Below, in pieces: positions 1-6,591 of a stretch of DNA of 11,489 bases. The notes below the pieces were generated by a model. That model ran no database searches. It had not been told where the DNA came from and worked only from the letters and a program-made list of their open reading frames with translations. The translations under genes were made by a program, and so were the position numbers. Numbering within the stretch: position 1 is the stretch's first letter; each line of letters starts with the position of its first letter. Source of the DNA: DASUFH01 sp036274645 (lineage in GTDB: Bacteria; Acidobacteriota; Terriglobia; 20CM-2-55-15); the NCBI GenBank assembly GCA_036274645.1, contig DASUFH010000354.1, forward strand, positions 1 through 11,489. The letters run 5' to 3'.

Positions 1-2229
1 AGCGAGCGCGTTCTCGATGGGCGCTTTCAGCGGAAGCTCGGGCCGCGCCGCCACCGCGGTGGACTTACCGATGGCGAGAATCGTGCCTCCTTGTTCCATG
101 AAGAGAGACAGCGCGCCCGGATTATCGGACGGCGCGTCGTCGCCGGCAATAATGATGACGTCAAACTGAGCATTGAGATTTCCGGCGCGCAGGATCGCGG
201 TATCGACCGCGCGATAGGGAAACTCGAAGTTTTCAAGAATGAGTCGCGTCCAGCCCGCCGCGACGGATCCACCCGGGCGTTCCCAGACCCCGACGCGTAC
301 GGGGCGCAGCCGGAATCCGGAACGGTCAGGAACAGAGGAAACCGCGTCAAATTGCAGGCCCGTTTCCGCAGCCAGCTTCTTCAGTTTGGCGGCCGTGCCC
401 TTTTGTTCCGCGATGAAATGGGTTCCGTCGGGATTGATCCAGAAGACCGTTTCGCCGCTGCCGACGAGTCGATTGACGGCGATGAAGGAATCGTTGGTTT
501 CGTGGCTGAACAGATAGCCGGCGGTCGGCGCTGCGGTGGAGACCGACCCGGCAGGGGGCCGCGCGGCCCCATCAACCCGGACGAACGGTCCATCGAACGC
601 GTCGAGGATGCGGTCGAATCGCACGCCCATCTGAAAGGCGAGTGTCCATCCCGCGCCGTCGTAGGGAGGCGTGGGCGGCGCGCCGGCGAACGCAAAGTCG
701 TTGGGATGATCCTGCGGTTCGAACATGTCGAGAATGTGCGGGCGGAAGGCCTGCGCCGTCCTGATCACGTAGGATCCACGCGGGTAGCGCCGGTCCGCGA
801 CGCTGAAGTCTTCGGTGGCCTGGTCGACGTCGATGCCACAGTTGATGAGGGCGTTGACGAACTTGACCGCGGTCAGAAAATCGGGCTGATTGCGCGTCAC
901 GATATAGCCGCGCGCGTCGCGCCGTTCGGGCGTTTTCCATGAGGTGTCCGCCGCCGCGAGGCCCGAGCCGATCTTCCTGGCGGCGCCGCCGGACGTGATC
1001 GCCGCAGGCGTAGCGGTCCAGTTGTCGCGGCTTCCCCGCTCGATCGCGTTGCGGCCCATGCGGTAGATGCCGTAAAGCAAACGGTCCCGGTTACGGGACG
1101 CATAGTCCAGCACCGCGCGGTTGGCCGTGACGGAATACTCAATCGACTGGCGGAAGCGCCATGTCTGCGGCGGCGCCGGCAACGGAAGGTCGCTGCGCGG
1201 CAACTGCGTCGACGCCACGAAGGGAAGCTCCATCGGCGTCGGATTGCCAATGGTTTCCGTCAGCAGGCCGATCATGTTGTGGAAATAGGGCGTGGTCCGC
1301 AGCCCGCCGTTCCACCACGTCGAGTACATTCCGCCCGAACGGCTTGTCACCCCGCCTTTCCCTTCCTCTGCGAATCGCGTGTGCATGGCCGCGCCGATTT
1401 CATCGAGCGTCGTGATGACCATCGGGTCGAGCGTGTAATTGAAGGGATCCCGAAACGGCGGAGAGAACATCACGGTTCCCGCCGGCGCCGATTGATGGTG
1501 ATCGTAGACGATTTCGGGAAACCATTTCCGGTACAGCACGCTGTTGATCGCGCGCGTTTCCGCCAGCGCTGACATGTAAAAATCGCGATTGTTGTCGTGT
1601 CCGGCGTATTTCTGATACAGCTGCGGCAGTCCGGCCAATGAGCGGCGTTCCGGCTTCGACTCCCGCATGTACCAGTTGGAGACCATCTCCATGCCATCGG
1701 GATTGACGGGACAGATCAACGTGATGGTGTCGTCCAGAATCCGCAACGTTTCCGCGTCGCGGCTGCTGACGAGGTTGTAGACCGTGGCAATGAGTTGCTG
1801 CGCGCCCAGGACTTCATTCGCATGGAGGCCGCCGTCGATCCACACGACAGCTTTACCCTCCCTGGCCATTGCCTGGGCCATTTCGTCGGTGAGCCCTTTC
1901 GCCCGCGCCAGTCCGGCCGCGATATTCCGGTAGCGTTCCAGCCGGCGGTGATTTTCCGGCGACGTGATGATCGCCATGATCATCGGCCGGCCTTCTTCGG
2001 TGCGGCCGATCTCTTCGACCGTCATGCGATCGGACTCGCGAGCGAGTTTGTTCCAGTAGGCGGTCAGCTGTGAATAATTGACGAGGAGATAGTCGTCGCC
2101 GATCTCATGCCCGAACTCGCTGCGGGGAGACGTAATCGTCTCTTCGGCCGCAACGCCGCGCGTAGCGATGAGCGCCGCCAGCGCCAGCAGCGCCGCCAGC
2201 TTTCGAATTCGGATGGGTCGGGTGAGCAT
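1..2229 (-). CDS. Secreted M14-family zinc carboxypeptidase-like protein (3' end outside window)
   Basis: Reading the minus strand from the ATG at 2229 gives 743 codons with no stop, running off the left edge. Residues 1-28 form a signal peptide (basic start, then an Ala/Leu core, ending GVAAEE). The M14 peptidase domain spans roughly residues 40-400. The first zinc motif is GGLHANEV, with H136 and E139. A substrate-site NNRD lies at 213-216. The third ligand is in YDHHQS, H244 or H245. The expected catalytic glutamate is E325 in LTETIGNP. An NPDGM motif at 176-180 is also family-typical. From about residue 644 the sequence changes to a pattern like a class I glutamine-amidotransferase fold (VGVWERP, then DVIIIAGDDAP), a common C-terminal part of large acidobacterial M14 proteins. 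It probably hydrolyses peptides in the periplasm or outside the cell; the substrate is unknown. No strong ribosome binding site precedes the start. The next gene is divergent, 126 bases away. Confidence 0.9.
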   Translation of the reverse strand, partial: MLTRPIRIRKLAALLALAALIATRGVAAEETITSPRSEFGHEIGDDYLLVNYSQLTAYWNKLARESDRMTVEEIGRTEEGRPMIMAIITSPENHRRLERYRNIAAGLARAKGLTDEMAQAMAREGKAVVWIDGGLHANEVLGAQQLIATVYNLVSSRDAETLRILDDTITLICPVNPDGMEMVSNWYMRESKPERRSLAGLPQLYQKYAGHDNNRDFYMSALAETRAINSVLYRKWFPEIVYDHHQSAPAGTVMFSPPFRDPFNYTLDPMVITTLDEIGAAMHTRFAEEGKGGVTSRSGGMYSTWWNGGLRTTPYFHNMIGLLTETIGNPTPMELPFVASTQLPRSDLPLPAPPQTWRFRQSIEYSVTANRAVLDYASRNRDRLLYGIYRMGRNAIERGSRDNWTATPAAITSGGAARKIGSGLAAADTSWKTPERRDARGYIVTRNQPDFLTAVKFVNALINCGIDVDQATEDFSVADRRYPRGSYVIRTAQAFRPHILDMFEPQDHPNDFAFAGAPPTPPYDGAGWTLAFQMGVRFDRILDAFDGPFVRVDGAARPPAGSVSTAAPTAGYLFSHETNDSFIAVNRLVGSGETVFWINPDGTHFIAEQKGTAAKLKKLAAETGLQFDAVSSVPDRSGFRLRPVRVGVWERPGGSVAAGWTRLILENFEFPYRAVDTAILRAGNLNAQFDVIIIAGDDAPSDNPGALSLFMEQGGTILAIGKSTAVAARPELPLKAPIENALA

Positions 2230-2355
2230 AAAATCAGAGTCATTGTAGAACCATGAGGCGGCGCCCGGCCATTAACGGCTGCAACCTTAACATACGTTTA
2301 CACCGGCGGTTTTCGATCTGGTTTGATAATGACTGCGATCAACGGAGGACAAGCT

Positions 2356-3504
2356 ATGAAGCGTTTGTTCCTGTCCGTCGCTACCCTTCTGGCGAGTCTC
2401 CTCGCCGGCTCAGGGATCTCCGCAGGCGCCCAGTCCCTGAAAAGTGACATCGGAATGGAGTTCGTCGCGATTCCCGCCGGCGAATTCATGATGGGGTGCT
2501 CCGCGGGCGACAACGATTGCAAGAACGATGAAAGGCCCGCTCATCGCGTCCGCCTGACGCGGGCGTTCGAGATGGGGAAGTACGAGGTCACCCAGGCCGA
2601 ATGGAAAGCAGTGATGGGCACGGAGCCGAGCGGTTCCAAAGGAGAGAATCTGCCGGTCGAGAACGTGACCAGGGTCGAGGCGCAGAGTTTTGTCGACCGG
2701 TTGAACGCAAAAAACGACGGCTACCGTTATCGCCTGCCCACGGAAGCAGAATGGGAATATGCGGCGCGCGCCGGAACCTCCGGTCCGTATTACGGAAAAC
2801 TGGACGAGATCGCCTGGTACGCCGGCAATTCCGATGACGAGACGCACCCGGTGGGCCAGAAGAAGCCGAACCCGTGGGGGCTTTACGACATGATCGGCAA
2901 CGTTCGGGAGTGGGTGGCGGATACCTACAGCGGAAACTACTACCGGCAGAGTCCGGAGGCCGATCCGCCGGGCCCGGCTGCCGGACAGCGGGGCGGCGGA
3001 GGACCGGGCGGACAAGGCGCCCGCGGAGGCGCCGGGGCTGGTCCCGGCGGCGGGCGTGGCGGCCGTGGTGGTCCGGGCGGAGGACGGGGTGGCGCAGGTG
3101 GTGGTCGGGGCGGTCCCGGTGGCGGCCGCGGTCGAGGGGGCCCGCCCGTTGCGGGCGATGTTGTCCAGATTGATGACGCGCCGTCGTTCATCACCATCGC
3201 GCAGCAACGCGGAGGGCGCGGAGGTCCCGGGGGACAGGGTGGTCGTGGCGCCCCGGGTGGGCAGGGTGGGCGTGGCGGCGGTCGCGGCGCCCCGGGTGGA
3301 CAGGGTGGCGCCGGAGGAGGCCGTGGCGGCCAGCGTGGCGCCGCCGGCGGCGGGGCCGGAGGCGGTCTACCCGTGATGCGCGGCGGCGCCTGGGACAATC
3401 CCGAGGCGTTCGTGCGAGTCACCGATCGATACCATTACTATGGCGCTACGCTCCGTGTCAGTGATCTGGGCTTTCGGGTCGTTCGCGAATCCATTGCGCG
3501 TTAG
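2356..3504 (+). CDS. Secreted FGE-sulfatase (SUMF1-like) domain protein with a Gly/Arg-rich insertion
   Basis: The protein has 382 residues. Start choice: the ATG at 2356 follows GGAGGA (2344-2349) by 6 bases; an in-frame TTG at 2323 has no such site. Residues 1-26 are a signal peptide (ends SAGAQ). The formylglycine-generating-enzyme-like fold follows: FVAIPAGEFMMG (36-47), MGKYEVTQAEW (73-83), YRLPTEAEWEYAARAG (125-140), NPWGLYDMIGNVREW (172-186), then RGGAW (342-346) and LGFRVV (371-376). In relatives the GNVxEW and RGGxW blocks are usually a few tens of residues apart; here about 155 residues separate them, because of a Gly/Arg/Pro/Gln-rich insertion (211-337) broken by a more ordinary stretch at 263-284. 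The C-terminal block has no cysteine, whereas true sulfatase-activating enzymes use paired cysteines there, so oxidase activity is unlikely. It is probably a secreted protein of unknown function that merely shares the fold. It probably forms an operon with the DUF6152 gene 30 bases downstream. Confidence 0.88.
   Translation: MKRLFLSVATLLASLLAGSGISAGAQSLKSDIGMEFVAIPAGEFMMGCSAGDNDCKNDERPAHRVRLTRAFEMGKYEVTQAEWKAVMGTEPSGSKGENLPVENVTRVEAQSFVDRLNAKNDGYRYRLPTEAEWEYAARAGTSGPYYGKLDEIAWYAGNSDDETHPVGQKKPNPWGLYDMIGNVREWVADTYSGNYYRQSPEADPPGPAAGQRGGGGPGGQGARGGAGAGPGGGRGGRGGPGGGRGGAGGGRGGPGGGRGRGGPPVAGDVVQIDDAPSFITIAQQRGGRGGPGGQGGRGAPGGQGGRGGGRGAPGGQGGAGGGRGGQRGAAGGGAGGGLPVMRGGAWDNPEAFVRVTDRYHYYGATLRVSDLGFRVVRESIAR
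2986..3366 (+). repeat. Gly/Arg-rich low-complexity coding insertion with direct repeats
   Basis: This stretch encodes residues 211-337 of the FGE-like protein, built from variations of GGRGG, GGPGG and GAPGGQGG. One 23-base unit occurs at 3247-3269 and again at 3286-3308 with one mismatch, 39 bases apart. Both copies encode GAPGGQGG preceded by GR. The coding strand is dense in GG and GGG runs. The block is interrupted at about 3142-3207 by non-repetitive codons (PPVAGDVV to FITIAQQ). The pattern suggests expansion by slippage or unequal recombination inside a conserved domain. Confidence 0.85.
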
Positions 3505-3534
3505 TTCGAATCGCTGTTCGATGGAGGCATTCCA

Positions 3535-3963
3535 ATGAAGAAGACGTTACTCGCGGCTGTGGTGGCTGCGACGCTGGCGGCGCTCCCCGGCCCGGTTGGG
3601 GCGCATCATTCATTTCAGGCGGAGTACGACCAGTCGAAGCCGCTCACTCTGGTGGGGACGCTTACCAGAGTGGAACAGACGAACCCGCATGGCTGGATCT
3701 TTCTCGACGTAAAATCCAGCACTGGGAAAATCGTGAACTGGGCGCTGGAAACCCCGTCGCCCAATGTTCTCAACCAGAACGGATTCAGCCGGAACATTTA
3801 CCAGACGCTTCTGGAAACGATGGAACAGGTCACCGTAACCGCCTACGCCGCCAAAGATGGCTCCAAACACGCGTGGGCGGGAGGCCTGACTCGAGCCGAT
3901 GGCCGCACGGTGATCACGTTGAGCGGGATTCCGGGACAGGGCGGCGGACGGGGAGGGAACTAG
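3535..3963 (+). CDS. Secreted DUF6152-family protein
   Basis: The protein has 142 residues. The ATG at 3535 follows GGAGG (3523-3527) by 7 bases. Residues 1-23 form a signal peptide ending GPVGA, and the mature protein would begin HHSF (24-27), the hallmark start of the DUF6152 family. Further family features are PLTLVGTLTRVEQTNPHGW (36-54), where the NPH motif is characteristic, and a C-terminal half of beta-strand pattern (QVTVTAYAAKDG). The family is exported and its function is not known. The clustered histidines at 24-25, 52 and 112 could bind metal, but that is only a guess. The last residues, GQGGGRGGN, echo the Gly/Arg-rich insertion of the gene 30 bases upstream. The tight spacing and same strand suggest co-transcription with that gene. 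Confidence 0.85.
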   Translation: MKKTLLAAVVAATLAALPGPVGAHHSFQAEYDQSKPLTLVGTLTRVEQTNPHGWIFLDVKSSTGKIVNWALETPSPNVLNQNGFSRNIYQTLLETMEQVTVTAYAAKDGSKHAWAGGLTRADGRTVITLSGIPGQGGGRGGN

Positions 3964-3989
3964 CAGCCCTGCCTGGAGTTCCCGCTGTT

Positions 3990-4008
3990 TGTAGGGGCGG
4001 TCTATGAC
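3990..4008 (+). repeat. Left copy of a 19-base inverted repeat
   Basis: TGTAGGGGCGGTCTATGAC at 3990-4008 (where position 3990 is T) matches the reverse complement of 4460-4478 at 18 of 19 positions. The right copy is part of a palindrome; this left copy is only the first half of that palindrome and stops where the gene remnant begins. A match this long is not expected by chance in 11 kb. The two copies may belong to a dispersed repeat family of the genome. Confidence 0.75.
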
Positions 4009-4405
4009 GACTCTGACCTACTTTCCGGGAATCACCGTGCGGAAGGAAGCCACTGTCGTGACGGTGACCAGCGGCGCGGCAATTACCGGGGTCGACTTTC
4101 GCCTGCTGAATGTCCTGCCGGCCCGTATGAGCGGACGGATCGTGTCCGAAGACGGTCAACCCGCAATTCAGAGCGTCGGGTTGATATCGCGCGAAATTGT
4201 CCGGCCGGGCGTGCCTTCCGTCCGTTTGCCGACCCGGTCACTGGTATCCGTTCAGGCGGATGGCTCGTTTGAGTTTCCACTGACGCAGCCCGGCTACTAT
4301 TTCCTGATGGCGAACGGAGGGGAGCGGCCACTTGTCCTGACTGCAGGAGTCGACTCGACGATAGCCGTCGAAGGCCGCGATGTGACCGGATTGGAGATGA
4401 CTCTT

Positions 4406-4437
4406 GAGAGGAATTTCGCGAATGCGAAATTCCTCTC
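4406..4437. repeat. Perfect 14-bp hairpin with a 4-base loop
   Basis: GAGAGGAATTTCGC (4406-4419), loop GAAT (4420-4423), and the exact reverse complement (4424-4437). There is no T-run on either side, so it is not a standard intrinsic terminator. It marks the end of the homology in the gene remnant. Confidence 0.85.
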
Positions 4438-4439
4438 TG

Positions 4440-4485
4440 TCCCTGATTCCCTGTGGGCGGTCATAGACCGCCCCTGCATCAGGGA
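4440..4485. repeat. Two-part cruciform beyond the yceH stop codon
   Basis: An inner stem GGGCGGTC (4455-4462), loop ATA, GACCGCCC (4466-4473) is enclosed by an outer stem TCCCTGAT (4440-4447) with ATCAGGGA (4478-4485). It begins one base after the yceH stop codon (4487-4489, minus strand). It contains the right copy (4460-4478) of the 19-base inverted repeat. It could act as a transcript end or mRNA-stabilising structure for yceH, although no T-run follows. Confidence 0.75.
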
Positions 4486-4486
4486 A

Positions 4487-5203
4487 TTATTCGAACTGCT
4501 TTCGGAATTGCGCGAATTCTTCCCGAAGCCGATCCATCCGGTCTTTGAGGTCCCGGATTTCCGCCTCCAGCGATTCCATCCGTGAGGCGTCGACGAGGAT
4601 CGTTTCTTTCCGTTCAGCCGTGACGGGCGCCACATCCGGTGGGGCCGACAACAGCTGGACGTAACGCTTCTCCTTCTGTCCGTGCCCGGGCGGGATCACC
4701 CGCGCCAGCGGGCTGGCGAAATCCATGAGCGAGTCCAGACACGTCTGAACTTCGTCCAGACTCGAGAAGGTGTGCAGCCGTTCGGTTCGCGTGCGCAGTT
4801 CGCCCGTCGTTTGCGCTCCGCGCAACAGCAGGACACAGATGAGCGCCATCTGCGCTTCGTCCAGACGGTATCGATCCGGCATGGTGTGGCGGAATTTGTG
4901 GACACGCCCTCCGGAAGCCCAGATCTCGGTTGCCAGCTTCTTCTGCCGCAGTTCGTCCAGCCCATGCTGGACGACGCGCTCGTCGTAGTGGACCACGGGG
5001 TCCCGATTTGACGTCTGATTGCACGCGTTCACGAGACTGTTCAGGCTCAACGGATAAAGATCCGGTGTGGTCTTCTCCTTTTCTATCAGGGCGCCGAGAA
5101 TGCGGGCTTCGAGCGCGGAAAGCAGAAAACCGTCCGCCGCGCCTGCGGCGGACGGGGAATTCGGGCCGACCGGGATTTCCGGGTCCGGTGGATCGCTGTT
5201 CAT
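4487..5203 (-). CDS. yceH: YceH-like (DUF480) winged-helix protein
   Basis: From the ATG at 5203 the protein has 238 residues. A TTG at 5227 would add 8 residues, but neither start has a clear ribosome binding site; I prefer the ATG. Residues 1-27 are Pro/Ala-rich and probably disordered. The DUF480 family core then starts: LSALEARILGALIEKEKTTP (28-47), YPLSLNSLVNACNQTSNRDP (50-69), VVQHGLDELRQKKL (77-90), LLLRGAQTTGELRTRTERL (125-143) and a terminal KEKRYVQLLS (177-186). Residues 208-238 are strongly charged with heptad spacing, probably a coiled coil. The family consists of two winged-helix units; its biological role is poorly defined. The gene follows the radical SAM gene by 26 bases on the same strand, so the two are probably co-transcribed. 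A terminator-like hairpin lies inside codons 17-25. Confidence 0.9.
   Translation of the reverse strand: MNSDPPDPEIPVGPNSPSAAGAADGFLLSALEARILGALIEKEKTTPDLYPLSLNSLVNACNQTSNRDPVVHYDERVVQHGLDELRQKKLATEIWASGGRVHKFRHTMPDRYRLDEAQMALICVLLLRGAQTTGELRTRTERLHTFSSLDEVQTCLDSLMDFASPLARVIPPGHGQKEKRYVQLLSAPPDVAPVTAERKETILVDASRMESLEAEIRDLKDRMDRLREEFAQFRKQFE
5119..5155 (-). terminator. Terminator-like hairpin inside the 5' part of yceH
   Basis: Read on the minus strand: CCGTCCGCCGC (5155-5145), a 4-base loop AGGC, GCGGCGGACGG (5140-5130), then TTTTCTGCTTT. The stem has 11 perfect, nearly all-GC pairs and a T-rich tail, the layout of an intrinsic terminator for minus-strand transcription. It lies 75 bases beyond the radical SAM stop codon but within codons 17-25 of yceH, in the disordered N-terminal segment. 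It may reduce or regulate read-through from the radical SAM gene into yceH. Alternatively it is a coincidence of GC-rich coding sequence. Confidence 0.45.
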
Positions 5204-5229
5204 CGGAGATTCAGGCGTCGAGGCCAAAG

Positions 5230-6501
5230 CTACTCGATCGTGCCGCTGGCCTCGCTCCAGCCGTTCTTCCGGTACTGATCGATGATCCAGTTGATCACCC
5301 GGCCATTGTTGTACACATAGCTGACGATGTGGTTCAGCGTGGAAAAGCAGCTCAACTCGCAGGTCTTCTTCATATCCTTCAGTTGCTTTTCGTCAAACTT
5401 GGGCTTGCCCGCGACGCCCCAGTCGTAGGTGGCCGAATACATCGGGAAGCACGGCGCCAGCGTGCCGTCGGTCCGGATAATCAACGTGTTCTTGCCCGCC
5501 CGGCAACCCCACGGCTCGATCTTGCCGCGCATGAACTGCTTCATCTCCAGCAGGCGTGTCCGCTGGTTCACCACCTTGTAGCCCTGGCTCTGTTTCTCGA
5601 CGATCCAGTCGAGCAGGTCGTCCACCTTGGAATAGTCGGCCGGCGTCAGGAACGTGCTGTTTTCGTCGAGGTGCTTGAAATGCGGTGAATCGATCAGCGG
5701 CGATTCGACGATGTGATAGTCGATGCCGATGTCGAGATCGTGCGCGAGTTCCGTCAGTTGGCGCACGTCGTCCATATTTGTCCGCGTAATGCAGACATTG
5801 AAGAACACCTGGTAGTTGTAGCGGCGTTCCTGTTTCAGCAGGTAATCGAAATATGGCCGGATGGGTGTCAGCGCCTTGGCCAGCCCGGGCTTTTCGTCGA
5901 CGACGTCCACGGCCAGGTTCACGCACGTCAGTCCGGCGTCGCCCAGCCGGTCGATCACGTCAGGCTTCATGAGACGTCCGTTGGTCGGCAGGTAAACGCA
6001 GAAATCTTTCTTGGTCGCGTAGTGGACGATCTTGTGAACGAATTTGGGACGCAGCAGGACTTCACCGCCCATCAATGCCAGAAAGCGGTTTCCGGTGGAG
6101 TGCAGCCAGTCGATCGACAGCCTGGCCGTCGGCTCGGTCATGCCTTTGATGGTGTTGTCATAAGACCAGCAGTAGTGGCAATCGAGGTTGCACTTCCATT
6201 CGGTGAAGAGATAGGCAATCAGCGGACGGAACTGAAACGGCAGCACACGCGATTTGAAATACTGCTGGCCGAGTCCCTTCCAGATTCTCCATGCTTTGAA
6301 GTTGTTGTATTCCCGATCGGTCTTCCACATGACCTCCGGTCGCTGCGGATAAACGGCGTCGGGCAAACCGCCCGCGACCGTTCCATCGGGCTCCTCCAGT
6401 GCGACATCGCGCTGAGGCGCCGCGTTTTTCAACAGTTCATGCAGACCGACATCGACCCGAAACGCCGGCGTGGATTCAGGTTTGTGTTCGATTGTGCTCA
6501 T
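5230..6501 (-). CDS. Radical SAM protein with SPASM-like C-terminal cysteines
   Basis: The protein has 423 residues. The ATG at 6501 is preceded by GGAGGAGG (minus strand, starting at 6511) at a 9-base distance. The 4Fe-4S motif for S-adenosylmethionine cleavage is CNLDCHYCW, with C104, C108 and C111. A GGE motif follows (145-147 in LALMGGEVLLRP), then LPTNGRLM (171-178), all typical of the radical SAM barrel. Four C-terminal cysteines, C333 (PWGCRAG), C351 (APCFPM), C381 and C385 (CELSC), suggest an auxiliary iron-sulfur cluster of SPASM or twitch type. RTDGTLAPC also fits such a domain. About 90 residues precede the barrel. Family members modify peptides or small molecules; no precursor peptide is recognisable beside it, so the substrate is unknown. 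It is first in a probable two-gene operon with yceH. The frame stays open up to a GTG at 6825, giving an alternative longer form. Confidence 0.88.
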   Translation of the reverse strand: MSTIEHKPESTPAFRVDVGLHELLKNAAPQRDVALEEPDGTVAGGLPDAVYPQRPEVMWKTDREYNNFKAWRIWKGLGQQYFKSRVLPFQFRPLIAYLFTEWKCNLDCHYCWSYDNTIKGMTEPTARLSIDWLHSTGNRFLALMGGEVLLRPKFVHKIVHYATKKDFCVYLPTNGRLMKPDVIDRLGDAGLTCVNLAVDVVDEKPGLAKALTPIRPYFDYLLKQERRYNYQVFFNVCITRTNMDDVRQLTELAHDLDIGIDYHIVESPLIDSPHFKHLDENSTFLTPADYSKVDDLLDWIVEKQSQGYKVVNQRTRLLEMKQFMRGKIEPWGCRAGKNTLIIRTDGTLAPCFPMYSATYDWGVAGKPKFDEKQLKDMKKTCELSCFSTLNHIVSYVYNNGRVINWIIDQYRKNGWSEASGTIE

Positions 6502-6510
6502 GTTGGGTAA

Positions 6511-6520
6511 CCTCCTCCGT
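6511..6520 (-). promoter_or_regulatory. Ribosome binding site deciding the radical SAM start
   Basis: On the minus strand ACGGAGGAGG ends 9 bases before the ATG at 6501. It supports this start over the upstream GTG at 6825. Confidence 0.7.
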
Positions 6521-6548
6521 ACTCGTCGTTGCAGCCTCAGATGTGCCG

Positions 6549-6577
6549 AGAATAGGCCAAACCATAGCAGCCCGCAA
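6549..6577 (-). promoter_or_regulatory. Candidate sigma70 promoter of the radical SAM-yceH operon
   Basis: On the minus strand TTGCGG (6577-6572), a 17-base spacer and TATTCT (6554-6549) lie about 48 bases before the start codon at 6501. The match is modest (3 of 6 and 4 of 6), but spacing and position are right. Confidence 0.35.
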
Positions 6578-6591
6578 TGCTGTTGTGAGGG

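Larger units (their letters stand above)
4004..4585 (+). pseudogene. Remnant of a carboxypeptidase-regulatory-like domain protein
   Basis: The open frame codes for 193 residues, but only the part from about 4010 to 4402 resembles a protein family. It has TYFPGITVRKEATVVTV (5-21), GVDFRLLNVLPARMSGRIV (29-47), VQADGSFEFPLTQPGYYFLMANGG (83-106) and GRDVTGLEMTLE (123-134). These are the repeated beta-sandwich phrases of long secreted acidobacterial proteins with carboxypeptidase-regulatory-like domains. No signal peptide or N-terminal domains are present, and an in-frame TAG at 3992-3994 closes the frame just upstream. The right end of the homology stops at a perfect hairpin (4406-4437). Beyond that the frame simply reads through the hairpins and antisense to yceH. 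The piece looks like the middle of a once larger gene, cut at both ends at repeats. A short expressed protein from the ATG at 4004 cannot be excluded but is unlikely to be functional. Confidence 0.65.

Noticed and set aside
91..942. 283-codon plus-strand open frame
   Set aside because: It lies antisense to the M14 peptidase, which shows all its expected motifs. High GC leaves the opposite strand open; the product resembles nothing.
2297..2330. Promoter TTTACA ... GATAAT before the FGE-like gene
   Set aside because: The spacer is 22 bases, too long for a standard sigma70 promoter, and no better pair was found.
3247..3308. CRISPR-like short repeats
   Set aside because: Repeats are in-frame coding units of a low-complexity protein region with no constant spacer size and no cas genes.
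2410..3422. Long minus-strand frames opposite the FGE-like gene, one proline-rich (2940-3422)
   Set aside because: The proline-rich product is just the mirror image of the GG-rich coding strand, and the sense frame has clear family motifs and a signal peptide.
5713..6510. 265-codon plus-strand frame opposite the radical SAM gene
   Set aside because: It is antisense to CNLDCHYCW and other strong motifs; no ribosome binding site and no family resemblance.
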